Shown: positions 17,352 through 26,424, numbered from the stretch's first letter. The stretch: 64,000 nucleotides of DNA from Chitinimonas sp036961565 (GCF_036961565.1 NZ_JBAMDD010000004.1:62001-126000); one strand, 5' to 3'. The notes: generated from the letters alone by a model not told the origin. A program made the numbers and translations.

Positions 17352-17765
17352 CTAAGCCCCCCAACGCAGCCACGCCCGCAAACGGCGTAGTGCGTGGGCA
17401 TCACTGCTATCAGGCCAAAGCACCACCCGCAGCATTCGGCCATCTGCCTGCCTAAAGGGTAAGACCAGCAAGAAGGCGTGGGCGTGTGCCCCTGGCAGCA
17501 GCGTAGCCTCTACCTCGGCCCCATTGCTGCGCAAGCTCCAACTGCCATCGGCCAGCAAGCGCATGCCTACAAGTTGCAACTGCCGCCCACGGCGATACCA
17601 CCCCGCGCCAGACAACAACACCGTCAAAGTTGCCAGCAACTGCCACGGCCATGCCATGGCAGCCAGCCAGGGCATGGGCAAGGCCAGCAGATGCAACAGC
17701 AGCAGCGCCCGTGGCGCCAAGCGCGATGGCTGCAGTACCAGTTGTAGCGGTGGATTGGTTTTCAT
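17352..17765 (-). CDS. YgfX-like membrane protein
   Basis: A 137-residue protein with two close membrane segments (about 19-55) and a soluble C-terminal part with GSWSLRSNGAEVEATLLPG and a final RLRAWLRW. This layout matches the YgfX/CptA-like family, often next to nadB in betaproteobacteria. E. coli YgfX has been linked to cell-division toxicity and to SdhE, but that role is not established for this group. It converges with nadB. Confidence 0.7.
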   Translation of the reverse strand: MKTNPPLQLVLQPSRLAPRALLLLHLLALPMPWLAAMAWPWQLLATLTVLLSGAGWYRRGRQLQLVGMRLLADGSWSLRSNGAEVEATLLPGAHAHAFLLVLPFRQADGRMLRVVLWPDSSDAHALRRLRAWLRWGA

Positions 17766-17780
17766 GCGGTCTATGCGACA

Positions 17781-17804
17781 AGGGAGCAGCCCATGCTGCT
17801 CCCT
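17781..17804 (-). terminator. Hairpin after the SIMPL gene
   Basis: A perfect 10-bp stem AGGGAGCAGC/GCTGCTCCCT with a 4-base loop, 26 bases past the stop. There is no T-run, so termination efficiency is uncertain. Confidence 0.5.
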
Positions 17805-17829
17805 CGCCTTGTTTGCGGTTGGCGCAGAC

Positions 17830-18519
17830 TTACTGAACTTCCACGCTACCGGACACGCCTACCACCACCTCGCTATCGCCGCCTTCCATGGGCGGCGGTG
17901 CCACATCGGCGACGGCCATGGTACGCATGGCGCCGGCCTTGTACATGGGCTGGGGATAGGAGCTGCTGGTATTCAGGTTGAGGTTGACCAGCTTGTAGCT
18001 CTTGCCACCCACGCTCTTCTTCACCACTTCGGCGCGGCTGCGGAATGCCTGGATGGCCTCATCCATCAATTCGGTCTCCACCCGCTCACGCGTCACCGGC
18101 GCCACCGTAAACTGGATACCACCCAGTTGCATATTGGCCTGCAGCTTGCCCACCAATTCACCTATGGCCTTGAAATCGGTCGACTCCAGCCTGATCTCGG
18201 CACGGCCACGCCAGCCATCCAGCCTGTTCTTGCTGCTGTAGATGGGATAGACACTGTTGCCATTGGCGGCGGCTTTTACGCTGGGGTACGCCTTGGCTGT
18301 CTTGAGCGCCTCGGCAGCCGAACGATTGAGCTTGTCGGACAGCGCGCCTGCGTTGGCGTCGTTGTACTCCACATACAGGCTCGCACTGGCCAGATCATTG
18401 GTCACAGCACGGCGTGCCTCAGCCTGCAGGCTGACTAGGTTGTACTGTGGCACCATCTCAGCGGCAAACACACTGCCGGTCAACAGGGCCAGGGTAACGA
18501 TACGGGCTAACTTGTTCAT
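17830..18519 (-). CDS. SIMPL domain periplasmic protein (DUF541)
   Basis: A secreted protein of 229 residues with a signal peptide (MNKLARIVTLALLTGSVFA). The DUF541/SIMPL pattern is visible: VEYNDANAGALSDKLNRSA, the SVYPIYS segment, RAEIRLES and a C-terminal VVVGVSGSVEVQ strand. Family members such as E. coli YggE are linked to oxidative stress tolerance and form periplasmic oligomers. It appears to be a single-gene unit with hairpins on its 3' side. Confidence 0.85.
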   Translation of the reverse strand: MNKLARIVTLALLTGSVFAAEMVPQYNLVSLQAEARRAVTNDLASASLYVEYNDANAGALSDKLNRSAAEALKTAKAYPSVKAAANGNSVYPIYSSKNRLDGWRGRAEIRLESTDFKAIGELVGKLQANMQLGGIQFTVAPVTRERVETELMDEAIQAFRSRAEVVKKSVGGKSYKLVNLNLNTSSSYPQPMYKAGAMRTMAVADVAPPPMEGGDSEVVVGVSGSVEVQ

Positions 18520-18607
18520 GCTTTTCCTCTCTCGGGTAGGGCTGTCCGGTCATGCGTAACCAGACATCACGGCCAGTCTCGCATTGCTGGCCTGAATTCC
18601 GCCTGAA

Positions 18608-18970
18608 TCAATGCAGGCCGTGGTCGGCAGTAGGGCTGTTGTGGATATCCTCATCCACGCTGTCCATCAACACGGTGTGTATCTCTACCTCGAACCAGTC
18701 CCAGAACACCTTCAGGTTGCGGCTCTTGGGCCACAGCTTGCTGTCCTGCGCCCAAGACGCCAGTTCCATCTCGAACACCTTGTCCGCCATATCATCGATA
18801 TAGGCGATGCCATCTTCCTGCTCATTGACCTCCGGTATCATCAATACCGTGCAATCACTGCGTATATCGTCGAGGCTGAGCGTAACTTCGTTTTCGGGCA
18901 GGCCGTTGAGCCAGTCCAGAAAGGGCTTCTTGGGCTTGATGACAGCGATCGATCGATCAACAAAGTACAT
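18608..18970 (-). CDS. Conserved hypothetical acidic protein
   Basis: A 120-residue soluble protein rich in Asp/Glu and aromatic residues (FWDWFEVEIHTVLMDSVDED). There is no signal peptide or membrane segment. I recognise it as the type of small conserved protein found in many beta- and gammaproteobacteria but know no function. The ATG at 18970 (MYFVDRSIAVIKPKKPF) is preferred over upstream in-frame codons because the open stretch before it is compositionally different. It diverges from the PilZ gene. Confidence 0.7.
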   Translation of the reverse strand: MYFVDRSIAVIKPKKPFLDWLNGLPENEVTLSLDDIRSDCTVLMIPEVNEQEDGIAYIDDMADKVFEMELASWAQDSKLWPKSRNLKVFWDWFEVEIHTVLMDSVDEDIHNSPTADHGLH

Positions 18971-19125
18971 GTGGGGTTTCTCCAGGAAAGACACTAAGCG
19001 GCCGGCATGATTCCTTCCGTCTGCGCGAAATTCGCCATGTCCAGCCCCAAGCAGCATAGCATGGCTGGAAACCCCACCTCAGCATCGCTTAGAATCAATC
19101 GATAGACTCACGACAAGGGCATGGC

Positions 19126-19470
19126 ATGTTTGATCAACGCACCTCGGGTAGACGACTGGTACGCTGGAAAGCCGCCGTCATTCCCCTCAACCAGCCCGAC
19201 CGCATCATACAAAGCCATGCCACAGAAGTGGCACAGAAAGGGATATCCCTGTTCTGTACCGAGCAGTTGTTCCCCCATATCACCTACCGTGTCATCCTGC
19301 AGATACCGGATGCCATGCATATCAGCGTGTCCTACGTTGAAGTGGAAGGCAAACCCATCTACTCCTCGCTGGTGGGCTCCATGGGCGAATTCCGTACCGG
19401 CCTCAAGCTGACTGATGTCAGCAACGAGTACCGCACCAAGCTGGATCAGTTGCTGCGCGGCATGGGCTAG
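19126..19470 (+). CDS. PilZ domain protein
   Basis: A single-domain PilZ protein of 114 residues, a probable c-di-GMP receptor. The RxxxR motif is Arg9-Arg13 (GRRLVRW). The second motif is degenerate: ATEVAQKGIS keeps the spacing, but Glu34 and Ala36 replace the usual Asp/Asn and Ser, with Gly39 retained. Binding may be weakened. It converges with the large hybrid kinase gene 16 bases away. The GGDEF protein at 52.5 kb is one possible source of its ligand. Confidence 0.82.
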   Translation: MFDQRTSGRRLVRWKAAVIPLNQPDRIIQSHATEVAQKGISLFCTEQLFPHITYRVILQIPDAMHISVSYVEVEGKPIYSSLVGSMGEFRTGLKLTDVSNEYRTKLDQLLRGMG

Positions 19471-19485
19471 TACCCTGGGTAGCGG

Positions 19486-22104
19486 TCAGGCCGCCACCCA
19501 TTCCGCCATTCTTACCAGACACGCCTCCCCGGCAGTCAGCAGGCGTACATACGCGGCGGTATCCGCCCCGCCCTGCTTGGCGGCCTGCTCCAACGCCTGC
19601 GCCGCCGCCACCCCTTCGCTGGACGCCAACGCACCAAAGCTGCCCTTGAGGGTATGCGCCAGTTTGGCTACAGCCGGCAGGTCACCTGCCTCCCAAGCCA
19701 CTTGCAAGGCCATTCTGCGGGACGGCCACTCTGCGCTGAACAAGCCCGTCAACTCACGCACCAGGCCGGCATTGCCACCACAGGTCTCCAGCGCCGCCTG
19801 GGGGTCGAAAACGGCATCAGGCACCCTGGCTGGCACCGCCTGCTCCGCTGGCAACAGCACCGGCTCACGGCTTTCCGGCCTGATCTGCGCCAGTACCTGG
19901 CGCAGCTTGCCCACCGATATCGGCTTGGTCAGAAAATCATCCATGCCGGCTGCCAGGCAACGTTCCCTGTCCTCCGGCATGGCATTGGCCGTCATGGCAA
20001 CTATGGGTAGATGCCCCTCATCCTCCAACGCCCGGATGGCGCGCGTGGCAGCCAACCCATCCATCTCGGGCATCTGCATATCCATCAGGATCAGATCGAA
20101 GGGCTGGCTCATGAACTGGTCCAAGGCCTCGCCACCATGGTGGGCTACCGTCACCTGGTGACCATCCTGCTCCAGCAAGGCACAGGCCAGTTGCTGGTTC
20201 ATGGCGTTATCCTCGGCCAGCAGGATGCGCAAGGGCGTCGCAGCAGGCAAGGGTGCTGCAACGACCTCCGGTTCCGGCGCATCGCCCAGTCGCAAGGGCA
20301 GGCAGAAACTGAACTCGCTACCCTGCCCAGGCACACTTTGCACCTGCAGCTCCCCACCCATGGCCAGTATCAGCCTGCGCGATATGGTCAGCCCCAAGCC
20401 GCTACCACCGTAGCGCCGGGTAATGCTGTCATCCGCCTGAGAAAAGGCCTCAAAGATGCTGTCCAGTTTATCGGCCGCAATACCAATGCCGGTATCACTT
20501 ACCGATATCCGCACCACGGCCGAATCTGCATTTATCTCGAGCGCCTCCAGATGCAGGCTTACCCTGCCCCGCTCAGTAAACTTGATGGCATTGCCCAGCA
20601 GGTTCACCAACACCTGGCGCAATCGTCCTTCATCCGCATCCACCCAGCGCGGCACGGTTACCCCCATGCTCATCGCCAGGCTCAAACCCTTCTGTTCGGC
20701 GGTAAAACGCAATAGCTCACTGGTGCGCGCGGCCAGGGCGCGCAAATCGAACACCCTCGCCTCAAGGCTGAGCTTGCCCGCCTCAATGCGCGAGAAATCC
20801 AGTATGTCGCCCACCAGCGCCACCAGGCCCTCGGACGAGAATCGCACTATCTCCAGGCGCTGCCGCTGGGTTTCGGTCACCTCCCCTGCCAGCAACATGC
20901 CTGTCATGCCGACGATGGCATTGAGTGGCGTGCGTATTTCATGGCTCATATTGGCCAGGAACTGGCTTTTGGCCCGGTTGGCCGCCTCAGCCTCCTCCTT
21001 GGCTTCCAGCATGCGGCGTTCGATCAGCTTGCGGAAGGACAGGTCATACCAGACCGCCAGCAGCAATTGCCGCTCGCCAACCGTCACCGGCGACACGGTA
21101 ATTTCCACCAGCAACTCGCTGCCGTCCGAGCGAAGAAACTGCCACTCGTAGCGATGCCAACCCAGCTTGAGCGCCCGCTCGGCATAATCGACCGCCAACT
21201 GGCGCGAATCACCGCCATCAGGCTGCCTAGGGGGGTAGAACCGGGCTGGGTCGGTATCGATGAACTGCTTGCGGCTGGCTAGCCGCAGGGCCTGGGATGC
21301 CGCCCGGTTGCAGTCCACCACCCGACCACTCTTGGGGTCGTACAGCGCCATGGGATTGGCAGACTGTTCAAACAACACCCGAAACTTCTGCTCTGACTGC
21401 ATCCGTTCCGATACATCCTGGGCCGTCAGCAGCATGGCCATGCCGCCGTCCACTGGGTCCAGCACACGATGCAGGCTATAGGCATACCAACGCGGCTTGG
21501 GCCGGGCGCTGAACTGCCGCTCGCCCTGGTCCACACCGTACGCTACCGCGGCCTGCCAGATGCGCTCTGCCTCCCCCCGGCTGGGCAACAGGCTGAAGAA
21601 GCCCCCCTCATCGGTCAGCGCCAATTGAGAGAAGGCGCGCAATGCCGCCGGGTTCTGCATCAGCACCCGCCCCCGCATGTCAAACATCACCACGGCCAGC
21701 GAAAAATGCAGCACCGCCTCCACGCCGCGCAAAGCCGCCGGATCAATGACATTCGGCCCACTGCGCTGCGCCTGGAAACACAGCCCCTCACCGCCCTCCG
21801 GCAGGATGACGGCCACCGCCGTCAGCGCAACCTGGGTGGGCTGGCCGCGCGGATAGAGCGTCCAGTTGGCCTGCCCCATACCCTTGCTGGCAACGGCCTG
21901 CTGCAGGGCGTGCAGACGGGTCTCCGCCGCCGCCGACAGGTCGGACAGATCGCGCGACAGCAGCTCGGCCTGGCTATCCGCCAGCCACAAGCTTTCCGCA
22001 GCCGCGTTGGCCCAGCGTATGCGCTGCCGTGCCAGGTCATAGACCCAGACCGGCACCGGCAGCCACTCATATTGCTTCAAGCTGTCCCACGCTAGCGGCT
22101 GCAT
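19486..22104 (-). CDS. Hybrid PAS sensor histidine kinase with receiver and HPt domains
   Basis: An 872-residue multi-step phosphorelay protein. Order: three PAS-like regions (about 15-110, 125-230 and 240-355), HisKA with His388 (MSHEIRTPLN), HATPase with Asn505 (LLGNAIKFTERG) and DTGIGI, a receiver (about 626-740) with Asp675 (LILMDMQMPEMDG) and Lys727, and a C-terminal HPt with His817 (LAHTLKGSFGAL). No membrane segments are seen, so it is probably a cytoplasmic sensor. The phosphate path would be His388-Asp675-His817 to an unidentified external regulator. It lies 9 bases after rnr and may share its transcript. Confidence 0.93.
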   Translation of the reverse strand: MQPLAWDSLKQYEWLPVPVWVYDLARQRIRWANAAAESLWLADSQAELLSRDLSDLSAAAETRLHALQQAVASKGMGQANWTLYPRGQPTQVALTAVAVILPEGGEGLCFQAQRSGPNVIDPAALRGVEAVLHFSLAVVMFDMRGRVLMQNPAALRAFSQLALTDEGGFFSLLPSRGEAERIWQAAVAYGVDQGERQFSARPKPRWYAYSLHRVLDPVDGGMAMLLTAQDVSERMQSEQKFRVLFEQSANPMALYDPKSGRVVDCNRAASQALRLASRKQFIDTDPARFYPPRQPDGGDSRQLAVDYAERALKLGWHRYEWQFLRSDGSELLVEITVSPVTVGERQLLLAVWYDLSFRKLIERRMLEAKEEAEAANRAKSQFLANMSHEIRTPLNAIVGMTGMLLAGEVTETQRQRLEIVRFSSEGLVALVGDILDFSRIEAGKLSLEARVFDLRALAARTSELLRFTAEQKGLSLAMSMGVTVPRWVDADEGRLRQVLVNLLGNAIKFTERGRVSLHLEALEINADSAVVRISVSDTGIGIAADKLDSIFEAFSQADDSITRRYGGSGLGLTISRRLILAMGGELQVQSVPGQGSEFSFCLPLRLGDAPEPEVVAAPLPAATPLRILLAEDNAMNQQLACALLEQDGHQVTVAHHGGEALDQFMSQPFDLILMDMQMPEMDGLAATRAIRALEDEGHLPIVAMTANAMPEDRERCLAAGMDDFLTKPISVGKLRQVLAQIRPESREPVLLPAEQAVPARVPDAVFDPQAALETCGGNAGLVRELTGLFSAEWPSRRMALQVAWEAGDLPAVAKLAHTLKGSFGALASSEGVAAAQALEQAAKQGGADTAAYVRLLTAGEACLVRMAEWVAA

Positions 22105-22113
22105 GCAGCGTCC

Positions 22114-25029
22114 TCAGCTTTTCGGCTTGCTGCGGGTCTTGCTCACAAGCGGTGCGCTGGCCGCCGCTTTGGCCCTGGTGGCAGGCGTGGCCTTGGCGCT
22201 AGACTTGGGTTTAGCCGCAACGGCCGCCTTGCCAGGTTTTGCAGCGGCCTTGGCCTCGCCAGCTGGCTTGCCGGCAGACTTGCCAGCGGGCTTTCCAGCG
22301 GGCTTGTCCACCACCTTAGCGGTAGGCGCGCCCCCCTCCGAGGCCTTGGCCGCCGGCTTACGCGGGCGTTTAGCCGGCGCTGGCGGCGTTTCCGGCAAAG
22401 TTTGGCCGGGCTTGGGCAGGAACAAGGCGGCTACCTGGGCAGGCCGCTTCGGCATGGGGGCAGGTGCCTGAACCGACACCGTCTTGGCCTTGCGCCCCTT
22501 TGCCGGCACGGGTGCCGCTGGCGGTGTCTTTTCAACCGCTGTCGGAGCAGGCTTGGCCTGGACAGCCTTTTTTCTGGCCGGCTTAGCCGGGTTCGCGACG
22601 ATAGGTGGCTGGGCAACCTCCGCCCCCGCCTTGCGTTTCGCCGGCTTTGCTACCGGTTTGACCTCCACCGCCGGCGATGCTGCTGGCTTGCGAGCCCGCT
22701 TGGCTGGCTTGGCTTCCTCGGTTTTCACCTCGGCCACCGATGCGGCCGGAGCCGGTCCAGCCTTAAGGCGAGGATGGCGCTTGCCGGCCTCAGCCTGCGC
22801 AGGCTGCTGTTCCGGACGTTGCTCGATCAGCACGAAGTCTATCTTGCTGGTCTCCAGGTCTACCCGCGCCACCTTGATGGTGATCCTGTCCGTCAAGCCA
22901 TAAGTCTTGCCGCTACGCTCCCCGCGCAGGGTATGGCTGGCTTCGTTGTACTGGAAGTAATCCGTACCCAGTTCCGAAATATGCAGCAGACCCTCGACAA
23001 ACAGGCCGTCCAGGGTCACAAACAAACCAAAGCTGGTGACGGCCGACACCACACCCTCAAATACCTCACCAATGCGATCCAGCATGTAGTAGCACTTGAG
23101 CCAGCTCTGCACATCGCGGGTCGCCTCATCAGCGCGCCGTTCGGTCTGCGAGCAGTGCGCCCCTATCTCCTCCCATTTGCCCGGCTTGTAGGCCGTCCCA
23201 CACAACACAGCCTTGATGGAACGATGCACCAGCAAATCAGGATAGCGCCGTATCGGCGAGGTAAAGTGGGTATAGGCCTCATAAGCCAGGCCAAAATGCC
23301 CCGCCCGTTCTGGGCTGTAGACTGCCTGCTGCATGGAGCGCAACAGCATGGTCTGCAACAGGCCCGCATCCGGCCGCTCCTTGACCTGCGCCATCAGGCC
23401 GGCATAGTCCTTGGCGTGAGGTTCATCCCCCCCGCCCAGGCTAAGGCCGCGCTCGTTGAGGAAGCGCCGCAGATTCTCCAGCTTGCGCTCAGTCGGCCCC
23501 TCGTGGATGCGATACAAGGCGGTATGGTCATGGCTGCCCAGGAAGTCAGCCGCGCAGACATTGGCCGCCAGCATGCATTCCTCGATCAGGCGGTGCGCAT
23601 CGTTGCGGGTCACCGGCACGATACGATCTATCTTGCCCGCCTCGTTGAATACCATCTGGGTCTCGAGCGTATCGAAATCGATGGCACCGCGCTTGCCCCT
23701 GGCCTTGAGCAGGACATGGAACAGGTCATACAAGGTTTGCAGATCAGCCACCAGTCCCTTGCGCTTCTTGGCCGCCGGACCTTTGGGATCCTGCAAAATC
23801 TCCCATACCTCGTTGTAGGTATAGCGGGCCTTGGACAGCATCACGGCCGGGTAGAAACGGTACTGCCTGACCTCTCCCTTGGCATCGACCTGCATATCGC
23901 AAACCATGCAACAGCGCTCTACCGCAGGGTTAAGCGAGCAGATACCGTTGGACAGCGCTTCCGGCAGCATGGGTATGACACGGCGGGGGAAGTACACCGA
24001 ATTGCCACGCTCGTAGCCTGTCTGGTCCAGCGCATCCTTGGGTCGTACATAGTGGCTGACGTCAGCGATCGCCACCACCAGCCGCCAACCCTTGCCACTG
24101 CGCTCGGCATACACGGCATCATCAAAATCACGCGCCGTCTCGCCATCTATGGTCACCAGCGGCATATCACGCAGATCCTCGCGTTTCAGCCCTTCCGGTG
24201 TCTTCCAGTCCTTTTTCCTGACTTCCTGCGGCGTCTTGCCAGCCTGCGCCTCAGCCTCAGCCGAGAAAACATGTGGCAGGTCGTGCTTGCGCAAGGCGAT
24301 CTCGATCTCCATGCCAGGGTCAGCATAGTTGCCCAGGACTTCGACTATACGGCCTATGGCCTGGCCATACTTGCTGGGTTGCGTCAGCAGCTCTACCGAC
24401 ACCACCTGGCCTGGCTCCGCGTCCAGCCCGCCCTCGGGGCTCACCAGTATTTCCTGGGCAATACGCTTTTCTTCTGGACGGATGAAGCGCACGCCACGCT
24501 CGGCAAACAAGCGTCCCACCAAGCGGGTATTGACGTGCTCCAGCACCTCGACAATCTTGCCTTCCCGCCGGCCACGGCGATCCACGCCGATTTCGCGCAC
24601 CATTACCCGATCGCGATGCAATACCTTATGCATCTCCTTGGGACCGATAAACAGGTCAGGACTGCCATCGTCGGGCACCACAAAACCAAAGCCATCAGCA
24701 TGGCCATGCACCCGACCCTTGATCAGATCCAGCTTGTCGGCGATGCAGATGGCTCCCTTGCGGTTGATCATCACCTCGCCCTCGCGCACCATCGCATTGA
24801 TGCGCCGGCTGAAGAAATCTGCCTCATAGGGCTGGATGGAAAACAGCGCCACCAGCTCCTCGGGGAACATAGGCGCCCCTTTTTCGGTCAGAATCTGCAG
24901 CAAGTAGGCGCGACTGGGCAATGGGTGCTCGTAGCGCTCAACCTCTTGTTTGTAAAAAGGATCCGCCAGCCTCAGCTTAAGCACGGCACGGGGGAGTTTG
25001 GCGGTTTTTTCAGTTTTCTTTGTTTTCAT
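22114..25029 (-). CDS. rnr: Ribonuclease R with a long basic C-terminal tail
   Basis: 3'-5' exoribonuclease of the RNB family that degrades structured RNA. The order is an N-terminal winged helix, cold-shock domains, the RNB core (GETARDFDDAVYAE; YVRPKDALDQTGYERGNSVY; HFTSPIRRYPDLLVHR) and an S1 domain (GVVSAVTSFGLFVTLDG). The protein is 971 residues long. About 225 residues after the S1 domain are almost only Lys, Ala and Pro, including KPAGKPAGKSAGKPAG repeats, far longer than the basic tail of E. coli RNase R. The ATG at 25029 (MKTKKTEKT) starts three bases from the -35 of the divergent tRNA-Leu promoter. Confidence 0.95.
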   Translation of the reverse strand: MKTKKTEKTAKLPRAVLKLRLADPFYKQEVERYEHPLPSRAYLLQILTEKGAPMFPEELVALFSIQPYEADFFSRRINAMVREGEVMINRKGAICIADKLDLIKGRVHGHADGFGFVVPDDGSPDLFIGPKEMHKVLHRDRVMVREIGVDRRGRREGKIVEVLEHVNTRLVGRLFAERGVRFIRPEEKRIAQEILVSPEGGLDAEPGQVVSVELLTQPSKYGQAIGRIVEVLGNYADPGMEIEIALRKHDLPHVFSAEAEAQAGKTPQEVRKKDWKTPEGLKREDLRDMPLVTIDGETARDFDDAVYAERSGKGWRLVVAIADVSHYVRPKDALDQTGYERGNSVYFPRRVIPMLPEALSNGICSLNPAVERCCMVCDMQVDAKGEVRQYRFYPAVMLSKARYTYNEVWEILQDPKGPAAKKRKGLVADLQTLYDLFHVLLKARGKRGAIDFDTLETQMVFNEAGKIDRIVPVTRNDAHRLIEECMLAANVCAADFLGSHDHTALYRIHEGPTERKLENLRRFLNERGLSLGGGDEPHAKDYAGLMAQVKERPDAGLLQTMLLRSMQQAVYSPERAGHFGLAYEAYTHFTSPIRRYPDLLVHRSIKAVLCGTAYKPGKWEEIGAHCSQTERRADEATRDVQSWLKCYYMLDRIGEVFEGVVSAVTSFGLFVTLDGLFVEGLLHISELGTDYFQYNEASHTLRGERSGKTYGLTDRITIKVARVDLETSKIDFVLIEQRPEQQPAQAEAGKRHPRLKAGPAPAASVAEVKTEEAKPAKRARKPAASPAVEVKPVAKPAKRKAGAEVAQPPIVANPAKPARKKAVQAKPAPTAVEKTPPAAPVPAKGRKAKTVSVQAPAPMPKRPAQVAALFLPKPGQTLPETPPAPAKRPRKPAAKASEGGAPTAKVVDKPAGKPAGKSAGKPAGEAKAAAKPGKAAVAAKPKSSAKATPATRAKAAASAPLVSKTRSKPKS

Positions 25030-25031
25030 CG

Positions 25032-25059
25032 TTGACACAGGAAATTGTCTCTCTATAAT
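25032..25059 (+). promoter_or_regulatory. Sigma-70 promoter of the first tRNA-Leu
   Basis: TTGACA (25032-25037), a 16-base spacer and TATAAT (25054-25059), perfect in both hexamers. The tRNA begins 45 bases after the -10. Confidence 0.85.
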
Positions 25060-25104
25060 GCGCATCTCTCTGGACGCGCTGCTGCAAACGCAGCGATGTT
25101 CAAA

Positions 25105-25191
25105 GCCCAGGTGGCGGAATTGGTAGACGCACTAGGTTCAGGTCCTAGCGGTGGCAACACCGTGGAAGTTCGAGTCTTCTCTTGGGCACCA
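25105..25191 (+). tRNA. tRNA-Leu (anticodon CAG), copy 1
   Basis: An 87-base class II tRNA with a long variable arm. The acceptor GCCCAGG pairs with the 3' strand, the CCA end is encoded, and the anticodon loop TTCAGGT sits between CTAGG and CCTAG. It reads CUG codons, which are abundant in this genome. Confidence 0.97.
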
Positions 25192-25197
25192 ACACTC

Positions 25198-25234
25198 AAT
25201 AAAGCCGATGCGCAAGCGTCGGCTTTATTGTTTT
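25198..25234 (+). terminator. Terminator of tRNA-Leu copy 1
   Basis: A 14-bp stem (25198-25211 with 25216-25229, one G-T pair), a GCAA tetraloop and GTTTT after it. Confidence 0.9.
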
Positions 25235-25363
25235 CCGCATTTGCCTTGACTTCAAGGTTGATTTTCTGGGCACGCTGCCCAGCAGTCACACATCTCCCCG
25301 CAATCCCAGCTACAGCACGACCAGGGCGCGACCTCGGCCCAGCCACTTTTTGCAAAGATGGGG

Positions 25364-25391
25364 TTGACAGATTTTCTCTTACGGCTACAAT
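25364..25391 (+). promoter_or_regulatory. Sigma-70 promoter of the second tRNA-Leu
   Basis: TTGACA (25364-25369), a 16-base spacer and TACAAT (25386-25391), one mismatch from consensus. Confidence 0.8.
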
Positions 25392-25434
25392 GCCGACCTC
25401 TCGACGCATTACTGCAAACGCAGCGATGCTCGAA

Positions 25435-25521
25435 GCCCAGGTGGCGGAATTGGTAGACGCACTAGGTTCAGGTCCTAGCGGTGGCAACACCGTGGAAGTT
25501 CGAGTCTTCTCTTGGGCACCA
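25435..25521 (+). tRNA. tRNA-Leu (anticodon CAG), copy 2
   Basis: Identical over all 87 bases to copy 1, with encoded CCA. It is transcribed from its own promoter. Confidence 0.97.
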
Positions 25522-25527
25522 ATACTC

Positions 25528-25564
25528 AACAAAGCCGATGCGCAAGCGTCGGCTTTGTTGTTTT
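25528..25564 (+). terminator. Terminator of tRNA-Leu copy 2
   Basis: Same 14-bp stem and GCAA loop as copy 1. A compensating change in both arms (AATAAAG to AACAAAG, CTTTATT to CTTTGTT) preserves pairing. Ends in GTTTT. Confidence 0.9.
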
Positions 25565-25665
25565 CAGCCCTAGCCTCGCACGCCATACCATCACACCATG
25601 GGCCCGCCAACACCGGACGGCCCCCATGCATCGATAGCGACAAGCCGACAGCCCTGGGCAAGCGT

Positions 25666-26424
25666 TCAGCTCCTGGCAGCCGCGATCACGGCCAGATAAT
25701 TGCGCACGGTAGGCACCAATCCGTCGTACAAGGCCTCACCAATCAGCGCATGGCCAATGGAAACCTCGTCCACCTGCGGTATGGCGCGCAGGAAAGGCCC
25801 TAGATTGACCTGATTGAGGTCGTGCCCCGCATTCACCCCCAGACCCACCGCCTGCGCCCTGCCAGCGGCCTTGGCGCAGTCTTCCAGCGCCTGCTGCCAG
25901 TCACCCAGCGCAAAGGCCTCGGCAAACGGGCCTGTGTAGATTTCTATGCGGTCCGCACCCAGCTCTGCCACCCGCTCGATATCATCAGAATCAGCATCCA
26001 TAAACAGGCTAACCCGGCAGCCCATGGCCTTGAGCTCCCGCACCAGGGGCCTGAGGCGTGCGCCATCGCGCTTCAGGTCAAAGCCATGGTCCGAGGTGAT
26101 CTGCCCGTCACCATCCGGCACCAGCGTAGCCTGCGCTGGCCTGGTCTCGGCGCACAGGCTCAACAGCCCCGGGTAATCACCTCGGGCATCAGCGAAGGGA
26201 TTCCCCTCAATATTGAACTCCGCCTGCCTACCTGCCAGCAATCCGCCCAGCGCACGGACATCCGCCGGCCGGATATGCCGCAAGTCCGGTCGGGGATGCA
26301 CAGTAATGCCACCACACCCTGCCGCCAAGCAGGCCTCTGCTGCCTGCATCACGCTAGGCATGTCGCCACCGCGCGAATTACGCAGTACGGCAATCTTGTT
26401 GATGTTCACAGATAAAACAGTCAT
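25666..26424 (-). CDS. pdxJ: Pyridoxine 5'-phosphate synthase
   Basis: Condenses 1-deoxyxylulose 5-phosphate with 3-amino-2-oxopropyl phosphate, the last step of DXP-dependent vitamin B6 synthesis. The 252-residue TIM barrel carries VNINKIAVLRNSRGG (6-20), TVHPRPDLRHI (41-51), EFNIEGNP (69-76) and the C-terminal SIGHALIGEALYDGL. The N-terminal NINK and the NIEGNP loop differ from the NIDHIATLRNARG type of E. coli and resemble a second PdxJ clade. It is not in the common recO-pdxJ-acpS position. It stands alone, convergent with the tRNA-Leu genes. Confidence 0.93.
   Translation of the reverse strand: MTVLSVNINKIAVLRNSRGGDMPSVMQAAEACLAAGCGGITVHPRPDLRHIRPADVRALGGLLAGRQAEFNIEGNPFADARGDYPGLLSLCAETRPAQATLVPDGDGQITSDHGFDLKRDGARLRPLVRELKAMGCRVSLFMDADSDDIERVAELGADRIEIYTGPFAEAFALGDWQQALEDCAKAAGRAQAVGLGVNAGHDLNQVNLGPFLRAIPQVDEVSIGHALIGEALYDGLVPTVRNYLAVIAAARS

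Larger units (their letters stand above)
25082..25564 (+). repeat. Tandemly duplicated tRNA-Leu units
   Basis: Two near-identical segments of 153 bases (25082-25234 and 25412-25564) hold the leader CTGCAAACGCAGCGATG, the tRNA and the terminator. They are offset by 330 bases. The spacer between them, including the second promoter, differs. Confidence 0.85.
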
